Assembly: GCA_040756055.1 (NCBI GenBank)
Contig: JBFLZR010000007.1
Coordinates: 29,666 to 93,665 of the forward strand
DNA: 64,000 bases
DNA from: Candidatus Zixiibacteriota bacterium
GTDB lineage: Bacteria; Zixibacteria; MSB-5A5; GN15; FEB-12
Direction: 5' to 3'
Shown here: positions 43,142 to 52,612 of the stretch, one piece after another
How positions within the stretch are numbered: position 1 is the stretch's first letter
Layout: every line of letters begins with the position of its first letter
The notes under the pieces: model-generated
Told to the model about the DNA's origin: nothing
The model's database searches: none
What the model saw: the letters and a program-made list of their open reading frames with translations, nothing else
Program-made: the position numbers and the translations under genes

Positions 43142-44851
43142 GTGACCACAGTTCGTTTCGCTTTACCTGAAAAGGAAAAAGGTGATTTCATTTTGCCCGG
43201 ACTGAAACGCTACATTGAAGAATACTGGCTACCTGCTTTGATCTCGGCTGCAGCGTTGGGCCTGTCACTCTATTTGCAGCAATGCTGTTTCTGGTCACCC
43301 ATGGCGCTGCCGGAGGAAATGTGGGAAGCGAAATTGAAATTCCACATGACATGGCATCCGTTCGCGGTCCGAATATGGCAGAGTTATGCGACTCTGGCGA
43401 TGAACAAACTCACCGGTCTTGCTATCAAACAGTCTTTCTTCGTGATTCAGTATGGACTGGCTATGGGGCTGGGGTTGCTGTTTTACCGCTATTTGCGACA
43501 TATGCTCTTCGACAGGATTTGGGCGAACCTGGGTGTTGTCCTTCTAATGACAGCCTATCCAGTCATTGGAGCCCACTTCGAGCCGACTCACACCTGGGAC
43601 GACATCTGGTCATACATCTTCCTGATTCTACTCCTGCTGGCGGTAATGCGGGATCGATGGATTCTGGCGGGTGTCTATCTGGTGCTGGGTCTGTTTGCGC
43701 GGGAGCAGATCTTATTGTTATACCCCATCCTGATTCTATGGGCATGGTGGTCCCGAAAGCAGGTGCCGACCGGAAGGCAGGTGATCGGTCTGGTGTTCCC
43801 TGTAGCCGTATATTTCCTCTACCGACTACTGCTTTGGGAGGAGATTGATCCGAAACGGTGGCAGCTTCTGCTGTTTAATTTCGACGGTGAGGGTCGTATA
43901 AACGATACCATCGTGTCCGCTATCATAGCTTTCGGATTCATGTGGCTCACGTCGCTGCTGGGATGGATGAGCGTTGTCAATCACGGTCGGATCGAGGAAA
44001 AGCGGTATCTGGCAACTGGCGGAGCGATCTTTGTCGGTCTGACAGTTCTGTTCACGTTTGTGCTTACCTTTGCCCGCGAAACACGAATCTTTTTTCCGCC
44101 ATTTGTGTTTGTTATTCCTCTTACATTGTATTTCCTCCGAACTCTGTGGCGAAGTTATTTTTGTAGGCTTCATCCTGTTTGGTGGCTAGTCTCGACGGTA
44201 GTGCTTTTTATATTCGGTTGGGCTGGCTATCGGTCGGCGGTGAACATGGCTTTGATATCGGAATATAAGATTAACGCCGATCTGCGAGTTCCTTTGGCCG
44301 GGGTACACGTTGGCCTGATGGCAGCAATTCTGACTGGCTATGTCGCGCTATTGTTAAAACATATCTACCGGCGCGGTAGAGACAAACGTCGAATCAAACA
44401 GTTGATCTCGTACATGGAAATATCGCTGATATCAGCGTTTGTTATACTGATAGTCATGGTCGAGGTTGTTCCTATCGTAAAAGGACCGGCTCTTCAGGTC
44501 GTGGGCCCGGTTTCCGGCCACCACATGTTTGGCAGTGCCGTCAGGTTAGAAGAAATTTCGCTTGAAGAAACAGGCGGTCATGCGACCGCTATTCGTTTCA
44601 AGATGGAGTCGATGGAGCCTATCAAAGAGGCGAACAAGATATTTCTTCATCTCTACCCGTCTGATGGAAGCAATAAGAAGATTCTGGATTTTCTCCCCGA
44701 TATTCCTGTGAACTTATGGATGCCCGGAAATGACTATACACTTCGCAGAGTGCTGGATGTTGCCCCCGGGACCTACAAGGTTTCGGTAGGTATTTTCAGC
44801 CCTTGCGGCAGGATTGGCCAGCCGTATAATTTCTTTTTACAACTCAAATAG
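43142..44851 (+). CDS. Polytopic membrane protein of unknown function (GT-C-like topology)
   Basis: A 569-residue protein with about ten membrane helices (first about 30-45, last about 425-445) and a soluble C-terminal domain of about 120 residues, beta-rich (AIRFKMESMEPIKEANKIFL, PGTYKVSVGIFSPCG). An acidic loop after the first helix (ALPEEMWEAKLKFHM) and the topology recall GT-C glycosyltransferases, but I see no family motif that settles it. The GTG at 43142 is the only long start, and its ribosome site is poor. The gene stands alone, with the rpoD terminator upstream and tRNA-Leu downstream. Confidence 0.6.
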   Translation: MTTVRFALPEKEKGDFILPGLKRYIEEYWLPALISAAALGLSLYLQQCCFWSPMALPEEMWEAKLKFHMTWHPFAVRIWQSYATLAMNKLTGLAIKQSFFVIQYGLAMGLGLLFYRYLRHMLFDRIWANLGVVLLMTAYPVIGAHFEPTHTWDDIWSYIFLILLLLAVMRDRWILAGVYLVLGLFAREQILLLYPILILWAWWSRKQVPTGRQVIGLVFPVAVYFLYRLLLWEEIDPKRWQLLLFNFDGEGRINDTIVSAIIAFGFMWLTSLLGWMSVVNHGRIEEKRYLATGGAIFVGLTVLFTFVLTFARETRIFFPPFVFVIPLTLYFLRTLWRSYFCRLHPVWWLVSTVVLFIFGWAGYRSAVNMALISEYKINADLRVPLAGVHVGLMAAILTGYVALLLKHIYRRGRDKRRIKQLISYMEISLISAFVILIVMVEVVPIVKGPALQVVGPVSGHHMFGSAVRLEEISLEETGGHATAIRFKMESMEPIKEANKIFLHLYPSDGSNKKILDFLPDIPVNLWMPGNDYTLRRVLDVAPGTYKVSVGIFSPCGRIGQPYNFFLQLK

Positions 44852-44881
44852 AGCTGACTTCCGCGGTTCTCATTAACGCAC

Positions 44882-44910
44882 TTGACAATATTTGGGCTTT
44901 TCGCTATTAT
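44882..44910 (+). promoter_or_regulatory. Promoter of tRNA-Leu
   Basis: Consensus -35 TTGACA (44882-44887), 17-base spacer and -10 TATTAT (44905-44910). This ends 19 bases before the tRNA. Confidence 0.75.
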
Positions 44911-44929
44911 CTACTGCCAATTTACACGT

Positions 44930-45016
44930 GCCGAAGTGGTGAAACTGGTAGACGCGCTGCGTTCAGGGCGCAGTTCTCGCAAGGGAGTGGGGGTTCGAGT
45001 CCCCCCTTCGGCACCA
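44930..45016 (+). tRNA. tRNA-Leu (anticodon CAG)
   Basis: An 87-base type II tRNA. Acceptor GCCGAAG pairs with CTTCGGC, the anticodon stem CTGCG/CGCAG carries loop TTCAGGG (anticodon CAG), there is a long variable arm, the T arm is GGGGG TTCGAGT CCCCC, and the CCA end is encoded. Confidence 0.95.
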
Positions 45017-45098
45017 TTATAGATGGCGTTACCCCACATCAAACTTTAGAGAAAATCCTCAGCGAGCTACCCCACAAAGCCGGCAAGGCCAGCCCCGC

Positions 45099-45119
45099 CT
45101 TCGGCACCATCATCGATAG
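45099..45119 (+). repeat. Partial repeat of the tRNA-Leu 3' end
   Basis: CTTCGGCACCAT at 45099-45110 repeats the end of tRNA-Leu (45006-45017), and the next bases are similar (TAGATGG versus CGATAGC). The copies are 93 bases apart. Such repeats are often left by integrative elements that use a tRNA 3' end as attachment site. Confidence 0.5.
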
Positions 45120-45227
45120 CCCAATCCCACTTCAATCAAACTGCGGGCCACCATTTAAAATGTCTTCTCATCCAGAAATTATTAGGGGATTCGAACAGAG
45201 GGCTGTCAAAACCTGGTTGGTGTTGGT

Positions 45228-45950
45228 CTACGCCAAGAACGGGGCGAGACGGCGGGCGATCTCGAAATTCTTGAATGGCTTTGAAATATAACCGTCGGCC
45301 CCGGACTGAATGACATAGTCGTTGTCGAACTTCTGGCTCTTACCGGTAATAACGAAAACGGGAACATTGGCGTTCTTCTCTTTGATCGCCACCGTGAGTT
45401 CCATGCCGCTCATCCCCGATGGCTCCAGACCGGTTATGACCATGCCAACACGATTGGTTTCAAGTATCTCGAGAACCTCCTGCGCCGACTCGGCCATGAT
45501 CGTCTTGTAACCCTCCCGCTCCAGAATCTTCTTCAAAAGATTTCTTATCAGCGGATCACCATCAACCACCACGACGGATTTTATGAAGCGCTCGTAGATA
45601 TGCTGTATCTTCGCGATGAGAATCTGGCTTTCCACCGGTTTGATTATGATTTCCTTGACGCCAAGCTCGGCACAACGAACGACCGTATCCTTGTCATGAA
45701 GTACCGACGTGGCCAACACCGGTGTTTTATTGAAACGGTGATTTGACTGCAGGTATTCGAGAAACTGGAAGCTGTCCATCCCCGGCAGAAACAGTCCGAG
45801 AATGATTATGTCGAAGAAAGCGGAACCGTTCAACTGGTTGATAGCCGACTTTCTGGAGTTGACCACGACCACTTCATAGCCCGCCTCGCTGCACACAGCC
45901 ACACAAACCTTGATCGCTGCCGGGTCGTCTTCAACCAGCAATATTCTCAT
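45228..45950 (-). CDS. Double-receiver protein with both phospho-acceptor Asp residues missing
   Basis: A 240-residue protein made of two response-regulator receiver domains (1-120 and 124-240) and nothing else. REC1 has the acidic pair (VEDDP) and Lys (IIIKPVES), but the site that should read 'DLxLPGMD' is GLFLPGMD: Gly52 replaces Asp. REC2 has VVDGDP and ISKPFKN, but VITGLEPSGMSG puts Gly174 in place of Asp. Both were checked in the DNA (GGA and GGT codons). So neither domain can take phosphate by the normal mechanism. The ATG at 45950 has GGGAG nearby. The upstream frame to 46100 adds a non-homologous tail. Confidence 0.85.
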   Translation of the reverse strand: MRILLVEDDPAAIKVCVAVCSEAGYEVVVVNSRKSAINQLNGSAFFDIIILGLFLPGMDSFQFLEYLQSNHRFNKTPVLATSVLHDKDTVVRCAELGVKEIIIKPVESQILIAKIQHIYERFIKSVVVVDGDPLIRNLLKKILEREGYKTIMAESAQEVLEILETNRVGMVITGLEPSGMSGMELTVAIKEKNANVPVFVITGKSQKFDNDYVIQSGADGYISKPFKNFEIARRLAPFLA

Positions 45951-46101
45951 ACCTCTCCCTGGCTTACCACTGTAGACAGAATGTTTCCCCAACCCCGAAG
46001 ATAGAATAGCGCAAGATGTTAGTCGGGTATATCTATAATCGGAAGAATCGGGCTGAGCCTTGAGGGGTGCACGCGTGCGGTTGTTACAAGAGAAAAGCAC
46101 A

Positions 46102-46134
46102 AAGGCGAACCGGGTCTAACATCCGGTTCGCCTT
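46102..46134 (-). terminator. Intrinsic terminator of the first peptidase gene
   Basis: A perfect 12-bp stem (AAGGCGAACCGG / CCGGTTCGCCTT) with a 9-base loop. On the minus strand it is followed by T-rich sequence (TTGTGCTTTTC), downstream of the peptidase ending at 46161. Confidence 0.7.
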
Positions 46135-46160
46135 ATATTTATGCCGCTGGACCGACCCTC

Positions 46161-47996
46161 TTACGGACAATCGGCCGGGGCCGGGCCACCATTATAAACA
46201 TAATTGACCAGATAGACGAGATCCTCGATAGTGAACGGCGGTGTCCCATCGATTTCCACCTCGTCGAGACACGACGGCTGCGGGCCGGACGCGAAATTCC
46301 AGTCAACGAGATAGATGATGTCGTCGATATCGACAGCGCCGTTGTGGGTGGCATCACCTCCGAGAGCGCAACAATACTCCCCAACCGTGATACTTCCGGC
46401 AATAGTCGGTACCTCATAGTCAATCAGGTCGCCGGAATAGGTTGGAAGATAGATATCGTAACCATCGAGAAAGATGTCGGCGGTTTTGCCTTCAGTTGCG
46501 GTCGCGGGTATCCTAAAGAGGAGTTTCACGATCGGGCCTTCACCGGGTGAAAGGTCCGGCGAGGTTTCCGATAGAGATGACACCAGCTTGAGGGTGAATC
46601 GCTTCGTACCCCAGAGGTCGGAATGTAAATACGTCGTTAATTCAAAGTACTCGGTGCGACATCCCTCCACCGAAAAGCCGAGGTAAATCAGGCCGAAATC
46701 GTTGGCGAACTCGACCGGTATCTTGAAGTATTCGACGGGGGCAGAGTTGAAAGTGGAGAGTGTCATAATCACGGTATCGCCGGGCTGACCGTGCTGATTG
46801 GCTGTCTTGAGTGTGTCGGCGATCGAGACTATGTACATCTGCTTTGTCGCACTGTGCGTCTCCCCGCCGGAGACAACCTCCACGCTGACGTCGAAATTTC
46901 CTCTTTCATCATAAGTGTGACTCGGTGCTTGGATGCCGGCGGATTCACCGTCACCGAATTCCCAACTCCACGACTCGACCGCGTCGGGATAAAAAGCATC
47001 GAAATTCACGGTATGAGGGGCAAGCCCGTAGAGGCTGTCGCCCCAGAAGTATATCTGCGGAGGCAGACCGTAGTCAACATAAGTGGCCCCGTACCCTATA
47101 AGGTTGCACCCGTACTCAATGAACATATATCCCGCGTCGCCCCATCCGGTGCCCCATGAGTTTTTCATAATCCAGGCGCCGTTTTCGCCCAGGTTGTCAT
47201 CCCAGCCGACGAGAACGACGCAATGGTCGATGTCATCGCCGTAACAAGCGTTGTAGACTCCGCCCGTATAGTCCTGGAACGCGGTGTTACTGCAGTAAAC
47301 GCCTACCGACAAAGGTCCGTATTGCATGATAGCCTGCTTTAGCAGGTCGGTCGGCGGTATTGTCCCCGGCTCACCAACATAGCCCCACCCCTGCAGGCAG
47401 TAATCTATCGCGTGAGGGTACGGACAGCCGCACGGATCATCGCGACCCGTGTATGGCGCGTCTTCCTCCAGCACCGGCCCCCAGCCGCCGCAGTCATCGA
47501 GTTTTCTCGTCGGGATGGAATCATGAAGATGATAATCGTGAGACCACCATCCTCCGTCCACACAATCGTAGCCGTCTTGATTACAACTTACCAGGTATTG
47601 TTCTGACAGATCCACTATAATGCCGTCCTTTATGCGGATATTGCTTTCCAGAGCGCCGACGGTGGCGTAGGCCCAGCAACTTCCGCACACCCCCTGATCT
47701 TTGATAGGGGTGACGCCGTTTAAGGCTCTCCAGTCGAATGACGACGGCAGTCCCATCGCCGCGATAGCCGGGGCCGGCTGAAACAGCGGCGCTTCGGGAA
47801 ACTTGTCGGGAACTCTTGCTCCGCGGAGTTGGTGAAGGGGCCTGTTCGTGGCGGAGGTTTCGCCTATCGTGAATGTCCAGCCCTCGCGCTCGCCTACGGC
47901 TCTCAGCGAGTCAATTTGCTCACTGATATTCTGCCCAGAGACTGGAGTCCACAGGGAAAATATGACTAATGTCGAAAGTGAAATTATGCTCTTCAT
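46161..47996 (-). CDS. Secreted papain-like (C1A) peptidase with PKD, cohesin-like and dockerin domains, copy 1
   Basis: A 611-residue protein: signal peptide (to about 21), a short propeptide-like stretch, and a C1A catalytic domain (about 85-320). Gln101 (oxyanion), Cys107 in GSCWAYATVG, His in IDHCVVLVGWDD and Asn in NSWGTGWGDAGY form the active site. A PKD domain (about 330-400), a cohesin-like beta domain (about 410-540, starting near QPGDTVIMTLSTFNSAPVEY) and a C-terminal dockerin (about 545-611, GDATHNGAVDIDDIIYLVDW and a second Ca-binding repeat) follow. ATG 47996 has AGAGGA about nine bases before it. First of three tandem paralogs on this strand. Confidence 0.9.
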   Translation of the reverse strand: MKSIISLSTLVIFSLWTPVSGQNISEQIDSLRAVGEREGWTFTIGETSATNRPLHQLRGARVPDKFPEAPLFQPAPAIAAMGLPSSFDWRALNGVTPIKDQGVCGSCWAYATVGALESNIRIKDGIIVDLSEQYLVSCNQDGYDCVDGGWWSHDYHLHDSIPTRKLDDCGGWGPVLEEDAPYTGRDDPCGCPYPHAIDYCLQGWGYVGEPGTIPPTDLLKQAIMQYGPLSVGVYCSNTAFQDYTGGVYNACYGDDIDHCVVLVGWDDNLGENGAWIMKNSWGTGWGDAGYMFIEYGCNLIGYGATYVDYGLPPQIYFWGDSLYGLAPHTVNFDAFYPDAVESWSWEFGDGESAGIQAPSHTYDERGNFDVSVEVVSGGETHSATKQMYIVSIADTLKTANQHGQPGDTVIMTLSTFNSAPVEYFKIPVEFANDFGLIYLGFSVEGCRTEYFELTTYLHSDLWGTKRFTLKLVSSLSETSPDLSPGEGPIVKLLFRIPATATEGKTADIFLDGYDIYLPTYSGDLIDYEVPTIAGSITVGEYCCALGGDATHNGAVDIDDIIYLVDWNFASGPQPSCLDEVEIDGTPPFTIEDLVYLVNYVYNGGPAPADCP

Positions 47997-48135
47997 GCCG
48001 GCATCCTCTTGAGCCTGAAGATACGTTGCGACAGCCGGTCATCGCTGACTGATTTCCTGGCTCGCGCGAACTTATGTCGTCACGTTATATGAAAGACCAC
48101 AGGAAGTGCGTTAGCCTGCGGCCATGCTTTTCACA

Positions 48136-49971
48136 TTACGGGCAGCCGGCCGGGGCCGGGCCACCATTATAAACATAATTGACCAGATAGACGAGATCCT
48201 CGATAGTGAACGGCGGCGCTCCGTCGATTTCCACCTCGTCGAGACACGACGGCTGCGGACCGGACGCGAAATTCCAATCCACGAGGTAAATGATATCATC
48301 GATATCGACAGCGCCGTTGTGGGTGGCATCACCACCCATGACACAGCAGTATTGCGAAACAGTTATACTTCCACCGATAGTCGGTACTTCATAGTCGATT
48401 ATATCACCCAGGTACGTGGGAAGGTAGGTTGTTGTGGTGACAGTGTAGCCGTCAAGGTATATGGGGGCGATTTTGCCTTCAAGTGCCGCACCGGGGATTG
48501 TGAAATAGAGTTTGACAATGGCGCCCTCGCCCGGCGGCAAAGCCGGCGATGTATCACTTTGAGAAGACTGAAGTCTCAGTGTAAATCTTTTATACCACAG
48601 ATCGTAGTGCAAATAGTCCTGCCTCTCAAAATACTCGGTGCGGCATCCCGCGGTAGAGAAACCTAAATAGGTCAAGTTGAAATCGTTGGGGAATTCGACC
48701 GGTATTTTGAAGTATTCTACGGGCGCTGAGTTGAACGTGGAGATTGTCATCACCACCGTGTCGCCGGGCTGACCGTATATGTCGGTCGTCATAAGAGTGT
48801 CGGCGATGGCTATTATGTAATCTTCTCTGGTCAGGACATGAATTTCTCCCCCGGAGACTATTTCAAGGGAGACATCGAAAGCGCCTCTTTGCTCGAAAAC
48901 GTGAGTCGGCTTCTGAATGTCGGCGTACCCGCCATCGTCAAAATCCCACGTCCAGGTATCCACTACCTCCGGATAGAAGGCGTCGAAATTGACAGTGATC
49001 GGCGGACTCCCAATGAGAGTATCGCCATAGAAATACATCACCGGCGGGATGCCGATGTCTACAAAGCAGGCTCCCGATCCGACGTTGGAGCAACCGTACT
49101 CGATATACATATAGCCGTCTTCACCCCAGCCGGCTCCCCAGGAGTTGCGCAAAATCCAGCACCCTTCGCTTCCAAGGTTATCATCCCACCCGACCAGCAC
49201 CACAGCGTGGTTGATTCCCAAATCTGACTCGCAAGCATTGAAAACTCCTCCAGAGTATAGATACCAGGGGTCATTCACATACACATAAACACCAATTGGC
49301 CCATACATGAGGATGGCGTGCTTCATATTGGTGATCGTTGCCGGCGAGACATAGGACCAACTGTCTATCGCAAGGTCGTGCTGATGAACGTAGGGGCATG
49401 AACACGGGTTATCAACTCCGGCGTAGGGCAAGGTTGCCTCGAGAACAGGTCCCCATCCGCCGCATGGGTCAGTTTCGTAGTACGGATTCAGCCAGGACAG
49501 GTGGAAGTCATGTGCCCACTCACCCCCGCCACAGCTATAGCCATAGGTGTTACAGCTCACGAGATACTGTTCGGACAGGTCCCATACGACATTATCGCGG
49601 ATTTTCAGGTTGCACTCCAGCGAGCCGACCGTACCAAATGCCCAGCAGCTTCCGCAGCCGCCCTGGTTTCTGATCGGGGTAACGCCGCCCAGTTCACGCC
49701 AGTCGAAGCGGGCGGGATATTCGAGGGTCGTGGCGCTTAGAAGGGTGGAGAAGTCAGTGACGTTAGTCGGCGGCTCATCGTACATCCTGGAGCCACAGAG
49801 CTGTTCGAGAGGGTATTGCGTAGCTTCGTTCAACTCCATTTTGAACGTCCAGCCCTTCTGCTGGCCGACCGCGCGAAGTGAGTCAAGTTTCTCTTGAGTT
49901 ATCTGTCCCGCCGCAGGCGTCCAACAGAGAATTATGAATGATAAAATTATTGATAGCCCGGCTCGATTCAT
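48136..49971 (-). CDS. Secreted papain-like (C1A) peptidase with PKD, cohesin-like and dockerin domains, copy 2
   Basis: A 611-residue protein with the same plan and length as its neighbours. Signal peptide (about 1-22), catalytic Cys in GGCGSCWAFGTVGSLE, His in INHAVVLVGWDD, Asn in RNSWGAGWGEDGY, then PKD, cohesin-like domain (GQPGDTVVMTISTFNSAPVE to LYFTIPGAALEGKIAPIYLD) and dockerin (GDATHNGAVDIDDIIYLVDW). The dockerin-coding DNA is nearly identical to that of copy 1. ATG 49971 has GAGAGGG upstream. The protein is likely secreted and displayed or assembled outside the cell. Confidence 0.9.
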   Translation of the reverse strand: MNRAGLSIILSFIILCWTPAAGQITQEKLDSLRAVGQQKGWTFKMELNEATQYPLEQLCGSRMYDEPPTNVTDFSTLLSATTLEYPARFDWRELGGVTPIRNQGGCGSCWAFGTVGSLECNLKIRDNVVWDLSEQYLVSCNTYGYSCGGGEWAHDFHLSWLNPYYETDPCGGWGPVLEATLPYAGVDNPCSCPYVHQHDLAIDSWSYVSPATITNMKHAILMYGPIGVYVYVNDPWYLYSGGVFNACESDLGINHAVVLVGWDDNLGSEGCWILRNSWGAGWGEDGYMYIEYGCSNVGSGACFVDIGIPPVMYFYGDTLIGSPPITVNFDAFYPEVVDTWTWDFDDGGYADIQKPTHVFEQRGAFDVSLEIVSGGEIHVLTREDYIIAIADTLMTTDIYGQPGDTVVMTISTFNSAPVEYFKIPVEFPNDFNLTYLGFSTAGCRTEYFERQDYLHYDLWYKRFTLRLQSSQSDTSPALPPGEGAIVKLYFTIPGAALEGKIAPIYLDGYTVTTTTYLPTYLGDIIDYEVPTIGGSITVSQYCCVMGGDATHNGAVDIDDIIYLVDWNFASGPQPSCLDEVEIDGAPPFTIEDLVYLVNYVYNGGPAPAGCP

Positions 49972-50104
49972 ACCAGCACCCTCTCAAGTAAAAAGCTACA
50001 GATACGACGGCTACTTTGACCACCTCTCGTCGCACAAGACGATGCGAACAAGGTGCGAACTGTCAAAGAACTCTCATATATTTAAATTCTCTCAGTCAAT
50101 TCTT

Positions 50105-51940
50105 TTACGGGCAGCCTGCCGGCGCAGGTCCGCCGTTGCAAACGTAATTGACCAGATATACTAAATCTTCTATCGTAAATGGCTGCAAACCGTCGACCTC
50201 GACTTCATCAAGGCACGATGGCCCGGGTCCGGATGCGAAATTCCAATCGACGAGATAAATGATGTCGTCAATATCAACCGCGCCGTTATGGTTGGCGTCA
50301 CCACTTACGGCGCAGCAGTACTCTCCGACGGTGATACTTCCGGAAATCACCGGTACTTCATAGTCCACCAGGTCACCCGAATAGGTAGCAAGATAGGTCG
50401 TGGTTGTCACCGTGTAACCGTCGATAAAAATAGGAGCCATTTTCCCTACAGTGGCTGTGCCGGGAAGGGTAAAATAGAGTTTGACTATGGCGCCATCACC
50501 CGGCGGCAAAGCCGGCAAGGTGTCTGATTGTAGCCTGAGTGTGAAGCGTTGCCCGAACCATATGTCATAGTGCAGGTAGTCCTTTTTGGCAAAATACTCC
50601 GTGCGGCATCCCACCGTGGAAAACGAATCATATCTCATGCCGAAATCATTGGCGAACTCTACCGGTATCTTGAAATACTCAGTCGGTGCGGAGTTGAACG
50701 TTGAAACTGTCAGGACAACCTGCTCACCCGGTTGACCGTATACATCGGTCGTCATCAGGGTATCGGCGATCGCTACAACGTAGTATTCTTTAGTAAGAGA
50801 ATTGTCTCCTCCCGGAGAGGTGACACTCAGCGAAACATCATAACTGCCTCTCTCATTGAAGGTGTGACTGGGCGCTTTGACACTGGCCGTCCCATCGTCA
50901 CCGAAATCCCATGACCAGATATCAACCGGGTCGGGATAGAAAGCGTTGAAATTGACTGTGTGCGGCACACCGCCGTAGAGAGTGTCTCCCCAGAAATAAA
51001 GGGTAGGGGAAAGGCCGCAGTCCACATAGACGCCATTGAAACCGATACGGGAACACCCGTATTCGATATACATATAACCGCCTTCACCCCAGCTCGACCC
51101 CCATGAATTTCGCATAATCCAGCAGCCTTCGGCGCCGAGCATGTCATCCCATCCAACCAGAACCACGGCATGGTTTATTTCCACATCGGAGCAGACATTC
51201 CATATACCGCCGGTGTAATAGGTCCAGTTGCTACTGGCGTATACAGCCACTCCGACCGGGCCGTAGGTCAGGATCGCCTGTTTGATTTGATCTACTGTGG
51301 GTATATCGTATTCGAAAGAAATATATCCCCAGTCATCGAGGCAAAGCGTATCCTGGTGCGGATAAGGACAGGCGCAGGAGTCATCTTTAGCCGTGTATGG
51401 AAAGTCAGCTTCAAATACGGGTCCGTAGCCACCGCAATCATCTGTCTTAGCGTAAGGATCGGAGTAGGGTAAGTGATAGTTGTGCGCCCACCAGCCGCCA
51501 TCGCAACTCCAATCATCGCTGTTGCAACTGACCAGGTATTGCTCCGAAAGATCAACCGTGATGCCATCACGGATTTTTAAGTTACACTCAAGTGAACCAA
51601 CGGTGGCAAAGGCCCAGCAGCTTCCACAAGCCTTCTGGTCTTTGACGGGAGTGACGCCTCCGAGCTCACGCCAGTCGAATCGGGTAGGAAAATCCGATAT
51701 GCTTGTTGTCAATGGGGGCATGGTTTTGACATTGGCGGGCAGTTGGTCAGGGACCCTCATCCCGCAAAGTTGTTCTATCGAATACTGACAGGCGTCGGTT
51801 AGGCCGATAGTGAATGTCCAGCCTTCACGCTCCCCGACCGCGCGCAACGAGTCGATTATCTGCTGCTGAGATTGTGCCTGGGCAATTGTTGCGAACGCAA
51901 TTATGGCGATAAGAGAAGACGGGATTATTGCCCGATTCAT
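50105..51940 (-). CDS. Secreted papain-like (C1A) peptidase with PKD, cohesin-like and dockerin domains, copy 3
   Basis: A 611-residue protein. Signal peptide (to about 22, TIAQAQS), catalytic Cys in KACGSCWAFATVGSLE, His in INHAVVLVGWDD, Asn in RNSWGSSWGEGGY. PKD (VNFNAFYPDPVDIWSWDFGD), cohesin-like (GQPGEQVVLTVSTFNSAPTE) and dockerin (GDANHNGAVDIDDIIYLVDW) domains follow. It is the most diverged of the three in its dockerin DNA, so it may be the oldest copy. ATG 51940 has AAAAGGA upstream. It begins the tandem run as read on the minus strand. Confidence 0.9.
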   Translation of the reverse strand: MNRAIIPSSLIAIIAFATIAQAQSQQQIIDSLRAVGEREGWTFTIGLTDACQYSIEQLCGMRVPDQLPANVKTMPPLTTSISDFPTRFDWRELGGVTPVKDQKACGSCWAFATVGSLECNLKIRDGITVDLSEQYLVSCNSDDWSCDGGWWAHNYHLPYSDPYAKTDDCGGYGPVFEADFPYTAKDDSCACPYPHQDTLCLDDWGYISFEYDIPTVDQIKQAILTYGPVGVAVYASSNWTYYTGGIWNVCSDVEINHAVVLVGWDDMLGAEGCWIMRNSWGSSWGEGGYMYIEYGCSRIGFNGVYVDCGLSPTLYFWGDTLYGGVPHTVNFNAFYPDPVDIWSWDFGDDGTASVKAPSHTFNERGSYDVSLSVTSPGGDNSLTKEYYVVAIADTLMTTDVYGQPGEQVVLTVSTFNSAPTEYFKIPVEFANDFGMRYDSFSTVGCRTEYFAKKDYLHYDIWFGQRFTLRLQSDTLPALPPGDGAIVKLYFTLPGTATVGKMAPIFIDGYTVTTTTYLATYSGDLVDYEVPVISGSITVGEYCCAVSGDANHNGAVDIDDIIYLVDWNFASGPGPSCLDEVEVDGLQPFTIEDLVYLVNYVCNGGPAPAGCP

Positions 51941-52207
51941 ATCCGTATCCTTTTGAGGCTAAACTTCTATGGTACTGACGATTCCTCAGTGGCGGAGCCC
52001 CCGCACACCAGATTGCTGCTTTTCAACTTACCTGGAATATATAGCTTTCCAGACTCCGCGTCAACTAACATCGCAGGGCAGATTCATACCCCAAGCTTCG
52101 AGTAACCCAATACCCGCGTGCGCGTGGTGTGGATTAGACTCGGATGAACTGCTGACGTTTAAGCCCCAAAAATCGTCCAATTAACTTCCCGGTTATCGTG
52201 GGGGTAT

Positions 52208-52612
52208 CTACCTGCCGAAGGCGGTCACAAGCAGGAGTGCCAGGCCTCCAACCAAAAAAACCGCCCCGAGGATTATCGCTGCCAGTTGACCTTCGGCGAT
52301 ACCCACCCGCGTGCGGTAAGGATCGATCTCAGCGTACTGGTCGCGCGAACGATGTTCGATTTTTCTTTTGAACCGGACGCGGGAATCATCGAATTTCTCA
52401 ATCATCTCCCAGCCGTTTTTGGCTTCTTCCGCGCACAGTTGCTTCAGCGCCGAAGGTTTCTTGAATTTGCTGGAGACTGCCCTGATAATTTTGAATTCCC
52501 ACCCCTCGAGGTCTTCGGAACTATACCTGGTCATGTCTTCTTCCTCCTGTCTGACCAGCGCTTTTTTCCGCGCCGCTGCCGCGGCAGCAGCGCCACCTGC
52601 CGCGCCTGACAT
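52208..52612 (-). CDS. Small membrane protein of unknown function
   Basis: A 134-residue protein. An Ala/Gly-rich N-terminus (MSGAAGGAAAAAAARK) is followed by a soluble middle (about 25-95, EDLEGWEFKIIRAVSSKFKK, CAEEAKNGWEMIEKFDDSRV) and one C-terminal membrane helix (about 108-130). The ATG at 52612 has a clear AGGAGG six bases before it, so the gene is probably real. The family is unknown to me. It lies between the peptidases and tRNA-Arg. Confidence 0.65.
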   Translation of the reverse strand: MSGAAGGAAAAAAARKKALVRQEEEDMTRYSSEDLEGWEFKIIRAVSSKFKKPSALKQLCAEEAKNGWEMIEKFDDSRVRFKRKIEHRSRDQYAEIDPYRTRVGIAEGQLAAIILGAVFLVGGLALLLVTAFGR

